From: Streptomyces atratus
Lineage (GTDB): Bacteria > Actinomycetota > Actinomycetes > Streptomycetales > Streptomycetaceae
DNA: 64,000 nucleotides
Assembly: GCF_900119365.1 (NCBI RefSeq)
Contig: NZ_FPJO01000001.1
Span: 772,499 to 836,498 of the forward strand
Direction: 5' to 3'
The notes beneath the pieces are model-generated. The model worked only from the letters and a program-made list of their open reading frames with translations. It made no database searches and was not told where the DNA came from. Position numbers and translations under genes: made by a program. How positions within the stretch are numbered: the first letter of the stretch is position 1; each line of letters starts with the position of its first letter. Shown piece by piece: positions 8,359 to 17,935 of this stretch.

Positions 8359-9495
8359 TCAGCGGCCGTTGAAGGCGTCCTTCAGCCGGGAGAACAGCCC
8401 CTGCTGGCCGGGCTGGAACTGGCCGGTGGGCCGCTCCTCGTTGCGCATCTTCGCCAGGTCCCGCAGCAGTCGCTCCTGCTCCGGCTCCAGCTTCGTCGGG
8501 GTCATCACCTCGACGTGCACGATGAGATCGCCGCGCCCGCCGCCGCGCAGATGCGTGATGCCGCGTCCGTGCAGCGGGACCGACTGGCCGGACTGGGTGC
8601 CCGGCCGGATGTCGACCTCCTCCAGGCCGTCGAGCGTCTCCAGCGGCACCTTGGTGCCGAGCGCGCCCGCCGTCATGGGGATGGTGACCGTGCAGTGCAG
8701 GTCGTCGCCCCGGCGCTGGAACACCGCGTGCGAGAGCTCGTGGATCTCCACGTACAGATCGCCGGCCGGGCCGCCGCCGGGGCCGACCTCGCCCTCGCCC
8801 GCGAGCTGGATGCGGGTGCCGTTGTCGACACCGGCGGGGATCTTCACGGTGAGCGTGCGCCGCGACCGGATGCGGCCGTCGCCGGCGCACTCCGGGCACG
8901 GGGTCGGCACAACCGTGCCGAAGCCCTGGCACTGCGGGCAGGGCCGCGAGGTCATGACCTGGCCGAGGAAGGACCGGGTGACCTGGGAGACCTCGCCGCG
9001 GCCGCGGCACATGTCACAGGTCTGGGCGGAGGTGCCGGGGGCGGCGCCCTCGCCGCTGCACGTCGTGCAGACGACGGCCGTGTCGACCTGGATGTCCTTG
9101 GTGGTGCCGAACGCGGCCTCGGCCAGATCGATCTCCAGCCGGATCATCGCGTCCTGGCCGCGCCGGGTGCGCGAACGAGGTCCGCGCTGCGACGACGTAC
9201 CGAAGAACGCGTCCATGATGTCGGAGAAGTTGCCGAAGCCACCTTGTCCGAATCCGCCCGCGCCACCGCCGCCGGAGGCGGACAGCGGGTCGCCGCCGAG
9301 GTCGTAGACCTGCTTCTTCTGCGGGTCCGACAGCACCTCGTAGGCGGCGTTGATCTCCTTGAACCGCTCCTGGGTCTTCGGATCGGGGTTCACATCCGGG
9401 TGCAGCTCGCGGGCGAGCCGACGGAATGCCTTCTTGATCTCGTCCTGGGATGCGTCGCGGCGCACGCCGAGTACGGCGTAGTAGTCCGTGGCCAC
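8359..9495 (-). CDS. dnaJ: Molecular chaperone DnaJ (type I Hsp40)
   Basis: 378-residue co-chaperone that stimulates DnaK ATPase. Order of parts: J domain 1-70 with HPD at 32-34, Gly-rich linker about 73-90 (SASGGGGAGGFGQGG), four CxxCxGxG zinc repeats (CTTCSGEG, CDMCRGRG, CPQCQGFG, CPECAGDG) around 140-215, then the C-terminal substrate-binding domain. GTG at 9495 immediately follows the hrcA TAA with no spacing; a GGAG site lies 6 bases upstream inside the end of hrcA. The hrcA linkage marks it as the HrcA-controlled DnaJ2-type paralogue rather than the dnaK-operon copy. Confidence 0.95.
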   Translation of the reverse strand: MATDYYAVLGVRRDASQDEIKKAFRRLARELHPDVNPDPKTQERFKEINAAYEVLSDPQKKQVYDLGGDPLSASGGGGAGGFGQGGFGNFSDIMDAFFGTSSQRGPRSRTRRGQDAMIRLEIDLAEAAFGTTKDIQVDTAVVCTTCSGEGAAPGTSAQTCDMCRGRGEVSQVTRSFLGQVMTSRPCPQCQGFGTVVPTPCPECAGDGRIRSRRTLTVKIPAGVDNGTRIQLAGEGEVGPGGGPAGDLYVEIHELSHAVFQRRGDDLHCTVTIPMTAGALGTKVPLETLDGLEEVDIRPGTQSGQSVPLHGRGITHLRGGGRGDLIVHVEVMTPTKLEPEQERLLRDLAKMRNEERPTGQFQPGQQGLFSRLKDAFNGR

Positions 9496-10512
9496 TTACG
9501 ACTCCGCCAGGATCTGTCCGACGTAACGTGCCACTGCGCGTACCGCTCCCATCGTTCCGGGGTAGTCCATGCGGGTCGGTCCGACCACGCCGAGTTTGGC
9601 GACTGCCTCGTCGCCCGAACCGTAGCCGACCGCGACGACGGACGTGGAGTTGAGCCCCTCGTGGGCGTTCTCGTGCCCGATACGTACGGTCATGCCCGAG
9701 TCCTTGGCCTCGCCGAGCAGCTTCAGCAGCACGACCTGCTCCTCCAGTGCCTCGAGCACCGGCCGGATCATCACAGGGAAGTCGTGCCCGAAGCGGGTGA
9801 GGTTGGAGGTGCCGCCGATCATCAGCCGCTCCTCCGTCTCCTCGACGAGGGTTTCGAGCAGGGTGGAGAGCACGGTGGACACGGTTCCCCGGTCCTCGCT
9901 CTCGAAGGATTCCGGCAGATCCTGCACCAGTTGCGGGACATCCGCGAAGCGGCGGCCGACGACCCGGCTGTTGAGCCGGGCCCGCAGATCGGCGAGAGAG
10001 GTCTCGCCGAACGGGGCGGGGCAGTCGATCATGCGCTGTTCGACCCGGCCGGTGTCCGTGATGAGCACGAGCATCAGCCGGGCGGCCGCCAGCGACAGCA
10101 GCTCCACGTGCCGCACCGTCGACCGGGTCAGCGAGGGGTACTGCACGATGGCGACCTGCCGGGTCAGCTGCGCGAGCAGCCGTACGGTGCGGCCCACGAC
10201 GTCGTCGAGGTCGACCGCGCCGTCGAGGAAATTGTGGATGGCACGGCGCTCCGGCGACGAGAGGGGCTTGACCCCCGCGAGCTTGTCGACGAAGAGCCGG
10301 TAGCCCTTGTCCGTCGGGATGCGTCCGGCACTGGTGTGGGGCTGGGCGATGAAGCCCTCGTCCTCCAGCACCGCCATGTCGTTGCGGACGGTCGCCGGGG
10401 AGACCCCCAGCTTGTGCCGCTCGGTGAGCGCCTTGGAGCCGACGGGCTCCTCCGTGCCGACATAGTCCTGGACGATGGCGCGGAGCACTTCGAGTCTGCG
10501 TTCGCTGAGCAT
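9496..10512 (-). CDS. hrcA: Heat-inducible transcription repressor HrcA
   Basis: 338-residue repressor that binds CIRCE operators and is stabilised by GroEL in other bacteria. An N-terminal winged helix ([20 protein letters not shown], then [19 protein letters not shown] and [13 protein letters not shown]) is followed by the effector domain. ATG at 10512 is preceded by GGAGG at 8-base spacing; an upstream in-frame GTG would add only 3 residues. First gene of an operon with dnaJ. A CIRCE element about 70 bp upstream suggests autoregulation. CIRCE-dependent control is well established for the family; binding here is inference from the sequence. Confidence 0.95.
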   Translation of the reverse strand: MLSERRLEVLRAIVQDYVGTEEPVGSKALTERHKLGVSPATVRNDMAVLEDEGFIAQPHTSAGRIPTDKGYRLFVDKLAGVKPLSSPERRAIHNFLDGAVDLDDVVGRTVRLLAQLTRQVAIVQYPSLTRSTVRHVELLSLAAARLMLVLITDTGRVEQRMIDCPAPFGETSLADLRARLNSRVVGRRFADVPQLVQDLPESFESEDRGTVSTVLSTLLETLVEETEERLMIGGTSNLTRFGHDFPVMIRPVLEALEEQVVLLKLLGEAKDSGMTVRIGHENAHEGLNSTSVVAVGYGSGDEAVAKLGVVGPTRMDYPGTMGAVRAVARYVGQILAES

Positions 10513-10581
10513 CGCGCACACCTCCAGCTGTGTTCCTCGGTGGTTCTCGGGACGTTCCTGTTTCTCTGCCCAGGAATCCGC

Positions 10582-10608
10582 TTGGCACTCTGTCAACGCG
10601 AGTGCCAG
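10582..10608. promoter_or_regulatory. CIRCE operator upstream of hrcA-dnaJ
   Basis: TTGGCACTC - 9 bases - GAGTGCCAG, matching the CIRCE consensus TTAGCACTC-N9-GAGTGCTAA with 8 of 9 complementary pairs. A TACACT -10-like hexamer for the minus-strand hrcA promoter lies at 10622-10627, so the operator would cover roughly the +10 to +40 region, consistent with repression by HrcA. It could also affect the divergent MBL gene starting at 10711, but is over 100 bp from it. Confidence 0.9.
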
Positions 10609-10710
10609 CAATCCCCCGGCCAGTGTACGGCGGCCGAGTGGGGACCTAGCAAGGGCGACCGGCCACGCTACCGCGAGACCGCGCAGGTCGTTTGCCGATA
10701 GCGTCCCGGT

Positions 10711-11433
10711 ATGGATGCCTCTTGGGAAGAGTTCGGGTGGGAGCGACTCGGTCACGGAGTGGGCCGGCGCCGCCTTCCCGGATGGGACGCGACGGTCGCA
10801 CTGGTGGCCGGGACGGACGGAGTGCTGCTCTACGACACCGGATCGACGCTCCGTGAGGGTGCCGAGGTAAAGGCCCAGGCCCAGGCTCTGCTGGGCCGGA
10901 GGGTGACGCATATCGCACTCAGCCACCCCCATTTCGACCATGTCCTGGGCACCGCCGCGTTCTCCGGCGCCGAGGTGTACGGGGCGGTCGGCCTGGCGGA
11001 GCTGCTGGAGCGGGGGGCTGCGGATCTGCACACCTCGGCGGTGCGCCAGGGGGTCGGTGAGCACGACGCGACGGAGGCCGTCGACGCGCTGGTGGTCCCG
11101 CAGCACCAGGTGTGCGGCGAGTGGACGCTCGATCTGGGCGGCGGGCGCGAGGTGCTGCTGGCCGACGTGGGCCCCGCGCACAGCGGCCACGACCTGGTGG
11201 CGGTGGTCCCCGGCTCCCCCGCGATCGTGCTCTGCGGCGACCTGGTCGAGGAGTCCGGCGAACCGCAGGCGGGCCGGGACGCGTTCCCCGCCCGCTGGCC
11301 CGCCGCGCTGGACCGGGTGCTGGCGCTGGGCGGCGAGGACGCGGTGTACGTACCGGGGCACGGGGCGGTGGTGGACGCGGCGTTCGTACGGGACCAGCGC
11401 GAACAGCTGGCCGTACGCTTCGGCGTGTCGTGA
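10711..11433 (+). CDS. MBL-fold metallo-hydrolase
   Basis: 240-residue metallo-beta-lactamase-fold protein. Zinc motif [10 protein letters not shown] at residues 71-80, a further His in [10 protein letters not shown], and Asp/His ligands in [12 protein letters not shown] and [11 protein letters not shown]. No signal peptide. It is divergent from hrcA, and its stop overlaps the longest possible start of the DUF3097 gene. Members include glyoxalase-II-like hydrolases and lactonases; the substrate cannot be named. The ATG at 10711 has only a weak upstream ribosome site. Confidence 0.85.
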   Translation: MDASWEEFGWERLGHGVGRRRLPGWDATVALVAGTDGVLLYDTGSTLREGAEVKAQAQALLGRRVTHIALSHPHFDHVLGTAAFSGAEVYGAVGLAELLERGAADLHTSAVRQGVGEHDATEAVDALVVPQHQVCGEWTLDLGGGREVLLADVGPAHSGHDLVAVVPGSPAIVLCGDLVEESGEPQAGRDAFPARWPAALDRVLALGGEDAVYVPGHGAVVDAAFVRDQREQLAVRFGVS

Positions 11434-11456
11434 CCCTCAGGGCCTATCGTCGTCCG

Positions 11457-12275
11457 GTGCGCAGCTACCAGCCGGACCTGACCCCGCCGTGGAAGAGGTC
11501 CGCCCCCGTTCCCGAGGTCCCCGCCGAAACCGATCTGGTCGTGGAGGAGGTCTCCACCGGATTCTGCGGTGCGGTGATCCGCTGCGAGAAGACGGCACAG
11601 GGTCCGACGGTGACCCTGGAGGACCGCTTCGGCAAGCACCGGGTCTTCCCGATGGAGCCGCGCGGCTTCCTGCTGGAGGGGCGGGTGGTCACCCTCGTCC
11701 GCCCCTCGTCCGCCGCTCCGGTGCGCCCCACTCGTACGGCCTCGGGTTCGATCGCGGTCCCCGGGGCGCGCGCCCGGGTCGCGCGGGCGGGCCGGATCTA
11801 TGTGGAGGGCCGGCACGACGCGGAACTGGTCGAGCGGGTCTGGGGCGACGACCTGCGGATCGAGGGCGTGGTCGTCGAGTACCTGGAGGGCATCGACGAC
11901 CTCCCGGCCATCGTGCGCGAGTTCTCCCCCGGCCCGGACGCCAGGCTGGGCGTCCTGGTCGACCACCTGGTCCCCGGCTCCAAGGAGTCCCGGATCGCCG
12001 ACCGGGTGTCGGACGCGGACGTGCTGGTGGTCGGCCACCCCTACATCGACGTGTGGGAGGCGGTGAAGCCGTCCTCCGTGGGCATCACTGTCTGGCCGGC
12101 GGTACCGCGCGGCCAGGACTGGAAGACGGGCGTGTGCCGCGCGCTCGGCTGGCCGGAGAACACCGGCGCGGCCTGGCAGCGCATCCTGTCCACGGTCCGC
12201 TCGTACCGCGACCTGGAGCCGTCACTGCTGGGTTCGGTAGAACACCTGATCGACTTCGTGACCGCGCCGGAGTAG
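11457..12275 (+). CDS. DUF3097 family protein
   Basis: About 272 residues of an actinobacterial conserved family of unknown function. Typical opening VRSYQPDLTPPWK, then a small beta-rich domain and a TOPRIM-like C-terminal half: IYVEGRHDAELVERVWG gives the acidic Glu motif and VLVDHLVPGSKESRIAD the DxD-like region, followed by VLVVGHPYIDVWEAV. GTG at 11457 was chosen because homologues I recall begin MRSY/MRQY, and because TATCGT at 11445-11450 ends 6 bases before it, the geometry of a leaderless transcript. An in-frame GTG at 11430, overlapping the previous TGA as GTGA, is the alternative. A nucleic-acid or nucleotide role is suggested by the TOPRIM-like motifs but is inference. Confidence 0.8.
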   Translation: MRSYQPDLTPPWKRSAPVPEVPAETDLVVEEVSTGFCGAVIRCEKTAQGPTVTLEDRFGKHRVFPMEPRGFLLEGRVVTLVRPSSAAPVRPTRTASGSIAVPGARARVARAGRIYVEGRHDAELVERVWGDDLRIEGVVVEYLEGIDDLPAIVREFSPGPDARLGVLVDHLVPGSKESRIADRVSDADVLVVGHPYIDVWEAVKPSSVGITVWPAVPRGQDWKTGVCRALGWPENTGAAWQRILSTVRSYRDLEPSLLGSVEHLIDFVTAPE

Positions 12276-12290
12276 GGCCCCTCCGGCGCG
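12263..12290. terminator. Convergent terminator between DUF3097 and hemW
   Basis: Perfect 9-bp inverted repeat CGCGCCGGA / TCCGGCGCG with a 10-base loop. It spans the stop codon of the plus-strand DUF3097 gene and lies just beyond the minus-strand hemW stop, so it can serve both directions. Confidence 0.65.
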
Positions 12291-12299
12291 CCCCGCCCC

Positions 12300-13532
12300 T
12301 CAGTCCACCAGGTCCCGCACCACCGCGTCCGCCAGCAACCGCCCCCGCAGGGTGAGCACCGCCCGCCCCTGCTCGTACGGCCCGGACTCCAGGAGCCCGT
12401 CCGCCAGGGCGCGGCGGGACGCGGCCAGCCCGGCCGGGGCCAGCAGCGACAGCGGGCAGCCGTCGGCGAGCCGGAGCTCCAGCAGGATCCGCTCGACCCG
12501 CCGGTCCTCCGCGGAGAGGATCTCGCGCCCGGCGCCCGGCGACCGCCCCTCGGCCAGCGCCTGCGCGTACGCCCCCGGGTGCTTCACGTTCCACCAGCGC
12601 ACCCCGCCGACATGGCTGTGCGCCCCGGGCCCGGCGCCCCACCAGTCGGCCCCGCGCCAGTACAGCTCGTTGTGCAGGCACCGGCCCCCGGGCGTGCGGG
12701 CCCAGTTCGACACCTCGTACCAGGAGAAGCCCGCCGCCGCCATCGCCTCGTCGGCGATCAGATAGCGGTCGGCGTGGACGTCGTCGTCCGTCATCGGGAC
12801 CTCGCCGCGCCGGATCCGTCGCGCCAGCTGCGTCCCCTCCTCGACGATCAGCGCGTACGCCGAGACATGGTCCGGCCCCGCGCCGATCGCGGCGTCCAGC
12901 GAGGCCCGCCAGTCGTCGTCGGACTCGCCGGGGGTGCCGTAGATCAGGTCGAGGTTGACGTGCTCGAAGCCCGCCTCCCGGGCCTCGGCGACACACGCCT
13001 CGGGCCGCCCCGGCGTATGCGTACGGTCCAGGATCTTCAGCACGTGCTGCCGGGCGCTCTGCATCCCGAACGAGATCCGGTTGAAGCCGCCCTCCCGCAG
13101 CTCCGCGAGGTACGCCGGACCGACGGACTCCGGGTTGGCCTCGGTGGTGATCTCGGCGTCGTCCGCGAGGCCGAACTCCTCCCGGATCGCCCCCAGCATC
13201 CGGACCAGGTCCGCGGCGGCCAGCAGGGTCGGCGTGCCGCCGCCGACGAAGACCGTGCGGACCGGGCGCGGATCGTCGCCGAGGACCTTGCGGGCCTGGC
13301 GGACCTCGCCGATCAGATGCTCGGCGTAGTTGTCCCGGGAGGCCAGCGCGCCGCCGGAGCCGCGCAGCTCGGTGGCGGTGTAGGTGTTGAAGTCGCAGTA
13401 GCCGCAGCGGGTCGCGCAGTACGGCACGTGCAGATAGAAGCCGAGCGGCCGGTCGGCTGCGCCTTCCAGGGCGTGGCGGGGCAGCGCCCCGTCGTCGGGT
13501 ACGGGTTCACCATCGGGCAGTACGGAAGGCAT
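12300..13532 (-). CDS. hemW: HemW, radical SAM heme chaperone (HemN-like)
   Basis: About 410 residues. The radical-SAM cluster motif is CATRCGYCDF with Cys39, Cys43 and Cys46 (CxxxCxxC spacing), preceded by GFYLHVPY. GGGTPTLL and the ITTEANPESV block follow, then INRISFGMQS-like and LDLIYGTPGES motifs. HemW-type proteins lack the extra N-terminal segment of true coproporphyrinogen dehydrogenases; family members bind heme, so heme delivery rather than porphyrin oxidation is likely. ATG at 13532 (MPSVLPDGEP) is preferred over ATG at 13541, three codons upstream, because orthologues as I recall them start there; neither has a strong ribosome site. Convergent with DUF3097. Confidence 0.9.
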   Translation of the reverse strand: MPSVLPDGEPVPDDGALPRHALEGAADRPLGFYLHVPYCATRCGYCDFNTYTATELRGSGGALASRDNYAEHLIGEVRQARKVLGDDPRPVRTVFVGGGTPTLLAAADLVRMLGAIREEFGLADDAEITTEANPESVGPAYLAELREGGFNRISFGMQSARQHVLKILDRTHTPGRPEACVAEAREAGFEHVNLDLIYGTPGESDDDWRASLDAAIGAGPDHVSAYALIVEEGTQLARRIRRGEVPMTDDDVHADRYLIADEAMAAAGFSWYEVSNWARTPGGRCLHNELYWRGADWWGAGPGAHSHVGGVRWWNVKHPGAYAQALAEGRSPGAGREILSAEDRRVERILLELRLADGCPLSLLAPAGLAASRRALADGLLESGPYEQGRAVLTLRGRLLADAVVRDLVD

Positions 13533-13613
13533 ACCGCCCATTGTCGCTCGCCGCCGGGGAACCCCCGGCCACGTCCGTGATCGCGGAGGCCGCCCGTGCC
13601 CCGACGCGGGTCC

Positions 13614-15554
13614 TCACCCGGCCTGGAGCACCAGCAGCGCCAGATCGTCGTCGGGCGGCCGCTCGGCGAACTCGTGCACCGCCCGCTTGATCCGGTCCGC
13701 GATCCCGTCCGCCGACAGCCCGGTGCAGCCGGCCAGCGCCTGGGCCAGTCCGTCCCCGTCGTCGAACATCAGCGGTCCGCAGCGCCGCTCCGTCACCCCG
13801 TCCGTGACGCACAGCAGGCTGTCGCCGGGTGCCAGCTCGAAGCTCTCGCTCTCGTACGCGACGTCGTCGAAGATCCCGAGCAGCATCTGCGGCTCGGCGG
13901 CCGGGCGCACCTCGCCGTCGGGCCGCAGCAGCAGCGGCAGCGGGTGGCCGGCGCTGGCCAGGGTGCAGCGCGCGCCGCCGCCGGGCAACGGTACGAGCTC
14001 TCCGTACAGCAGGGACAGGAAGCGGGACTGTCCGGTGTCCGCGGTCTGCTGGCCGCCGGCCGCGGCCACCATGAGCGCGGCGGCCTCGGCGGCCTCCATC
14101 GCGTCGTCGAGGAGCAGCCGGTTGAGCCGGTCCAGGACCTCGCCGACGCCGAAGCCCTCGCGGGCCAGCAGCCGCAGCCAGGGCCGGGCGAGGCCGGTGA
14201 CGACGGCGGCCTCGGGACCGCTGCCCTGCACGTCGCCGAGTACGAAGCACCAGCGGTCGCCGGGGCACGGGAAGATGTCGTAGAAGTCACCGCCGACGAC
14301 GCCGTCGTCGCTGGGCTCGTACACCAGCGAGCTGGTGACCCCCGGTATGTCGGCGACCTTGCCGGGCAGCAGGGCGCGCTGCAGGATGCGGCTGATGGTG
14401 GCCTGCCGGGTGTACTCGCGGGCCGCGCCGACGGCGAGGCCGACCCGGCGTACGAAGTCCTCGATGAGCGCGGTCACTTCGTCGGGGACGCGGGCGAGGC
14501 CCTCCCTGCCGAGGAGTACCGCGCCGAGGTTCCGGCCGCCCGAGGTGATCCGGTAGGCGAGAGCGGACACGGCGCGCTCCTCGGTCTCCCCGCCCCCTTC
14601 CTCGCCGCCGGGCCACGGCATGGAGACGGGCCCGGTGCCGACCCGCTCGGGGAGCCGGATCGGGTCCTGCTCCAGCAGGGTGCGCAGCTGCCCGGTCTCG
14701 GCCTCGTCCCGGTGCCAGACGCTGGCGAGCCGCGGGACTGCCGAGGGGCCGCCGTTCTCGGGTTCCAGCCAGATCGCGCACCAGTCGGCGAGCCTGGGCA
14801 CCAGTAACTGTCCGGAGAGCGCCGCGACGATGTCCTCGTCGAGCTGGCCGGCGAGCAGGTCCGAGGCCTCGGCGAGGAACGAGAGCGCGCCGCGGCCTGC
14901 CCAGTCCGCGTCGTCGCGCAGCGCGCGGCGGGCGGAGGGGGCGAGCAGTTCGGCGGCGCGCAGGCCCTGCTGGAACTCGGGCTCGGCCGCCGGTTCCGGG
15001 AAGGGGTTCCAGTCGTCCACGGGGAGCCGGGCCCAGACGGTCTTGAGGCCGGTGCGGTAGGTGATGCCCCAGCGCTCGGCGAGGGTGCCGACGAGCTGGA
15101 GCCCTCGACCGTACTCGGCGGGCTCGTCGGGGCCGACGAGGCCGGTGCCCTCCGCCGCGTCGGCCGCGCTCCCGGACTCCGGGCGGTCGCTGCGCACGGC
15201 GCGGGCCGGGTGGTGGTCCGAGACCTCCAGCACCAGGGCCGCGACCTCGTCCTCGGTGGCCTCCTCCAGCCGGGCGAGCAGCTCCACATTGGTCCCGGCG
15301 TGCACGACCGCGTTGGTGACCAGCTCGCTGACGACGACCTCCGCGTCCTCGGCCACGCGCTGGCTGAAGCCCACGGCCGCCGGCAGTCCGAGCCCGGTCC
15401 ACTCGCCGAGCGCGGCCCTCAGGAACCGGCGGGCGGCGGAGGGTGCGAGGAGGTTTCCGGGCAGGGACGTATGGGCGGCCGGCCGCGTATCCGCACGGCC
15501 TGCGGGAATACCGGGACGCTGAACGATGTCCCGCTGCAAGGGAATGGGCCCCAC
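13614..15554 (-). CDS. SpoIIE-type PP2C phosphatase with RsbW-like ATPase and GAF-like domains
   Basis: 646 residues. An N-terminal HATPase_c domain (about 35-180) carries the N-box VVSELVTNAVVHAG and the G-box GRGLQLVGTLAERWG. A GAF-like sensor region (about 225-385) follows, then a SpoIIE phosphatase domain (about 400-646) with GGDFYDI, VLGDVQGSGPEA, ASAGHPLPLL and the terminal PDDDLALLVL. Proteins of this type act in partner-switching control of sigma factors by dephosphorylating anti-anti-sigma proteins and may also phosphorylate them. GTG at 15554 has AGGAG 7 bases upstream. Codon 250 is TTA (14805-14807), the rare leucine codon read by the bldA tRNA in Streptomyces, so translation may be developmentally controlled. 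The protein target is unknown. Confidence 0.9.
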   Translation of the reverse strand: MGPIPLQRDIVQRPGIPAGRADTRPAAHTSLPGNLLAPSAARRFLRAALGEWTGLGLPAAVGFSQRVAEDAEVVVSELVTNAVVHAGTNVELLARLEEATEDEVAALVLEVSDHHPARAVRSDRPESGSAADAAEGTGLVGPDEPAEYGRGLQLVGTLAERWGITYRTGLKTVWARLPVDDWNPFPEPAAEPEFQQGLRAAELLAPSARRALRDDADWAGRGALSFLAEASDLLAGQLDEDIVAALSGQLLVPRLADWCAIWLEPENGGPSAVPRLASVWHRDEAETGQLRTLLEQDPIRLPERVGTGPVSMPWPGGEEGGGETEERAVSALAYRITSGGRNLGAVLLGREGLARVPDEVTALIEDFVRRVGLAVGAAREYTRQATISRILQRALLPGKVADIPGVTSSLVYEPSDDGVVGGDFYDIFPCPGDRWCFVLGDVQGSGPEAAVVTGLARPWLRLLAREGFGVGEVLDRLNRLLLDDAMEAAEAAALMVAAAGGQQTADTGQSRFLSLLYGELVPLPGGGARCTLASAGHPLPLLLRPDGEVRPAAEPQMLLGIFDDVAYESESFELAPGDSLLCVTDGVTERRCGPLMFDDGDGLAQALAGCTGLSADGIADRIKRAVHEFAERPPDDDLALLVLQAG

Positions 15555-15580
15555 GGTGCAGCTCCTGACCTGTTCTCGCT

Positions 15581-15616
15581 CTGTCTGTTCTCGTTGCTGT
15601 CTGTCTGTTCTCGTTG
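15581..15616. repeat. Short tandem repeat in the phosphatase leader
   Basis: CTGTCTGTTCTCGTTG occurs at 15581-15596 and again at 15601-15616 (20-bp period), with a partial third copy (TGTTCTCGCT) at 15571-15580. It lies 27-62 bases upstream of the phosphatase GTG and would be transcribed if the promoter is further upstream. Confidence 0.8.
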
Positions 15617-15725
15617 GGCGGCGCTGACGACACCGACAGAGTGACAGATGGACCATGCCCATAAGCAACGAGTTGCCGAAGTGAGCGGAGAAAATGAGCG
15701 GGGAGGAGCACCGTGGGGACAGGTC

Positions 15726-17615
<1,890 letters not shown>

Positions 17616-17664
17616 GACGTCCTCCGGGCCTGCGGCAGTGCTTCACGACCGGCTGCTGATTGCT

Positions 17665-17754
17665 GCTTGTTCCTGCGGGTGTCTGCGTGCTTGATCCTGC
17701 GGCGCTAGTCCTGCGGGCTTGTTCCGCGCGGGGCTTGTTTAACTGGCGAGTAAC
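17665..17754. promoter_or_regulatory. Direct repeats and palindrome upstream of the acyl-CoA ligase gene
   Basis: Four imperfect copies of GCTTGTTCCTGCGGG begin at 17665, 17689, 17704 and 17717. Beyond them, TTAACTGGCGAGTAAC at 17739-17754 is a 16-bp imperfect palindrome of the size and form of TetR-family operators. Both lie in the 320-bp gap upstream of the GTG at 17615, the rest of which is the lepA terminator (17826-17869) and unremarkable sequence. Control by a fatty-acid-responsive repressor is a guess from gene context. Confidence 0.45.
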
Positions 17755-17825
17755 TACGAAGCCGTGATCAGGGTAGAGCGCCCGCGTCCACCGCGTAAGA
17801 GGCAACGGGCCGCCGCTTCATAACA

Positions 17826-17869
17826 AACGGGCCCCTGTGTCGCGAGGTACTGCGACACAGGGGCCCGTT
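17826..17869 (-). terminator. lepA terminator
   Basis: Perfect 18-bp stem (AACGGGCCCCTGTGTCGC and its complement) with an 8-base loop, starting 66 bases past the lepA stop and followed on the minus strand by TTTGTTATG. A strong intrinsic terminator. Confidence 0.9.
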
Positions 17870-17935
17870 CGGACTGCCACCGGGCAGGGGCGGACGGAGC
17901 CGGACCCGGGCGCTTCCGGGGCGGGCTCGGGCGCG

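Noticed and set aside
7906..10701. 931-codon plus-strand frame across dnaJ and hrcA
   Set aside because: Antisense to well-supported genes and the CIRCE element; no domain.
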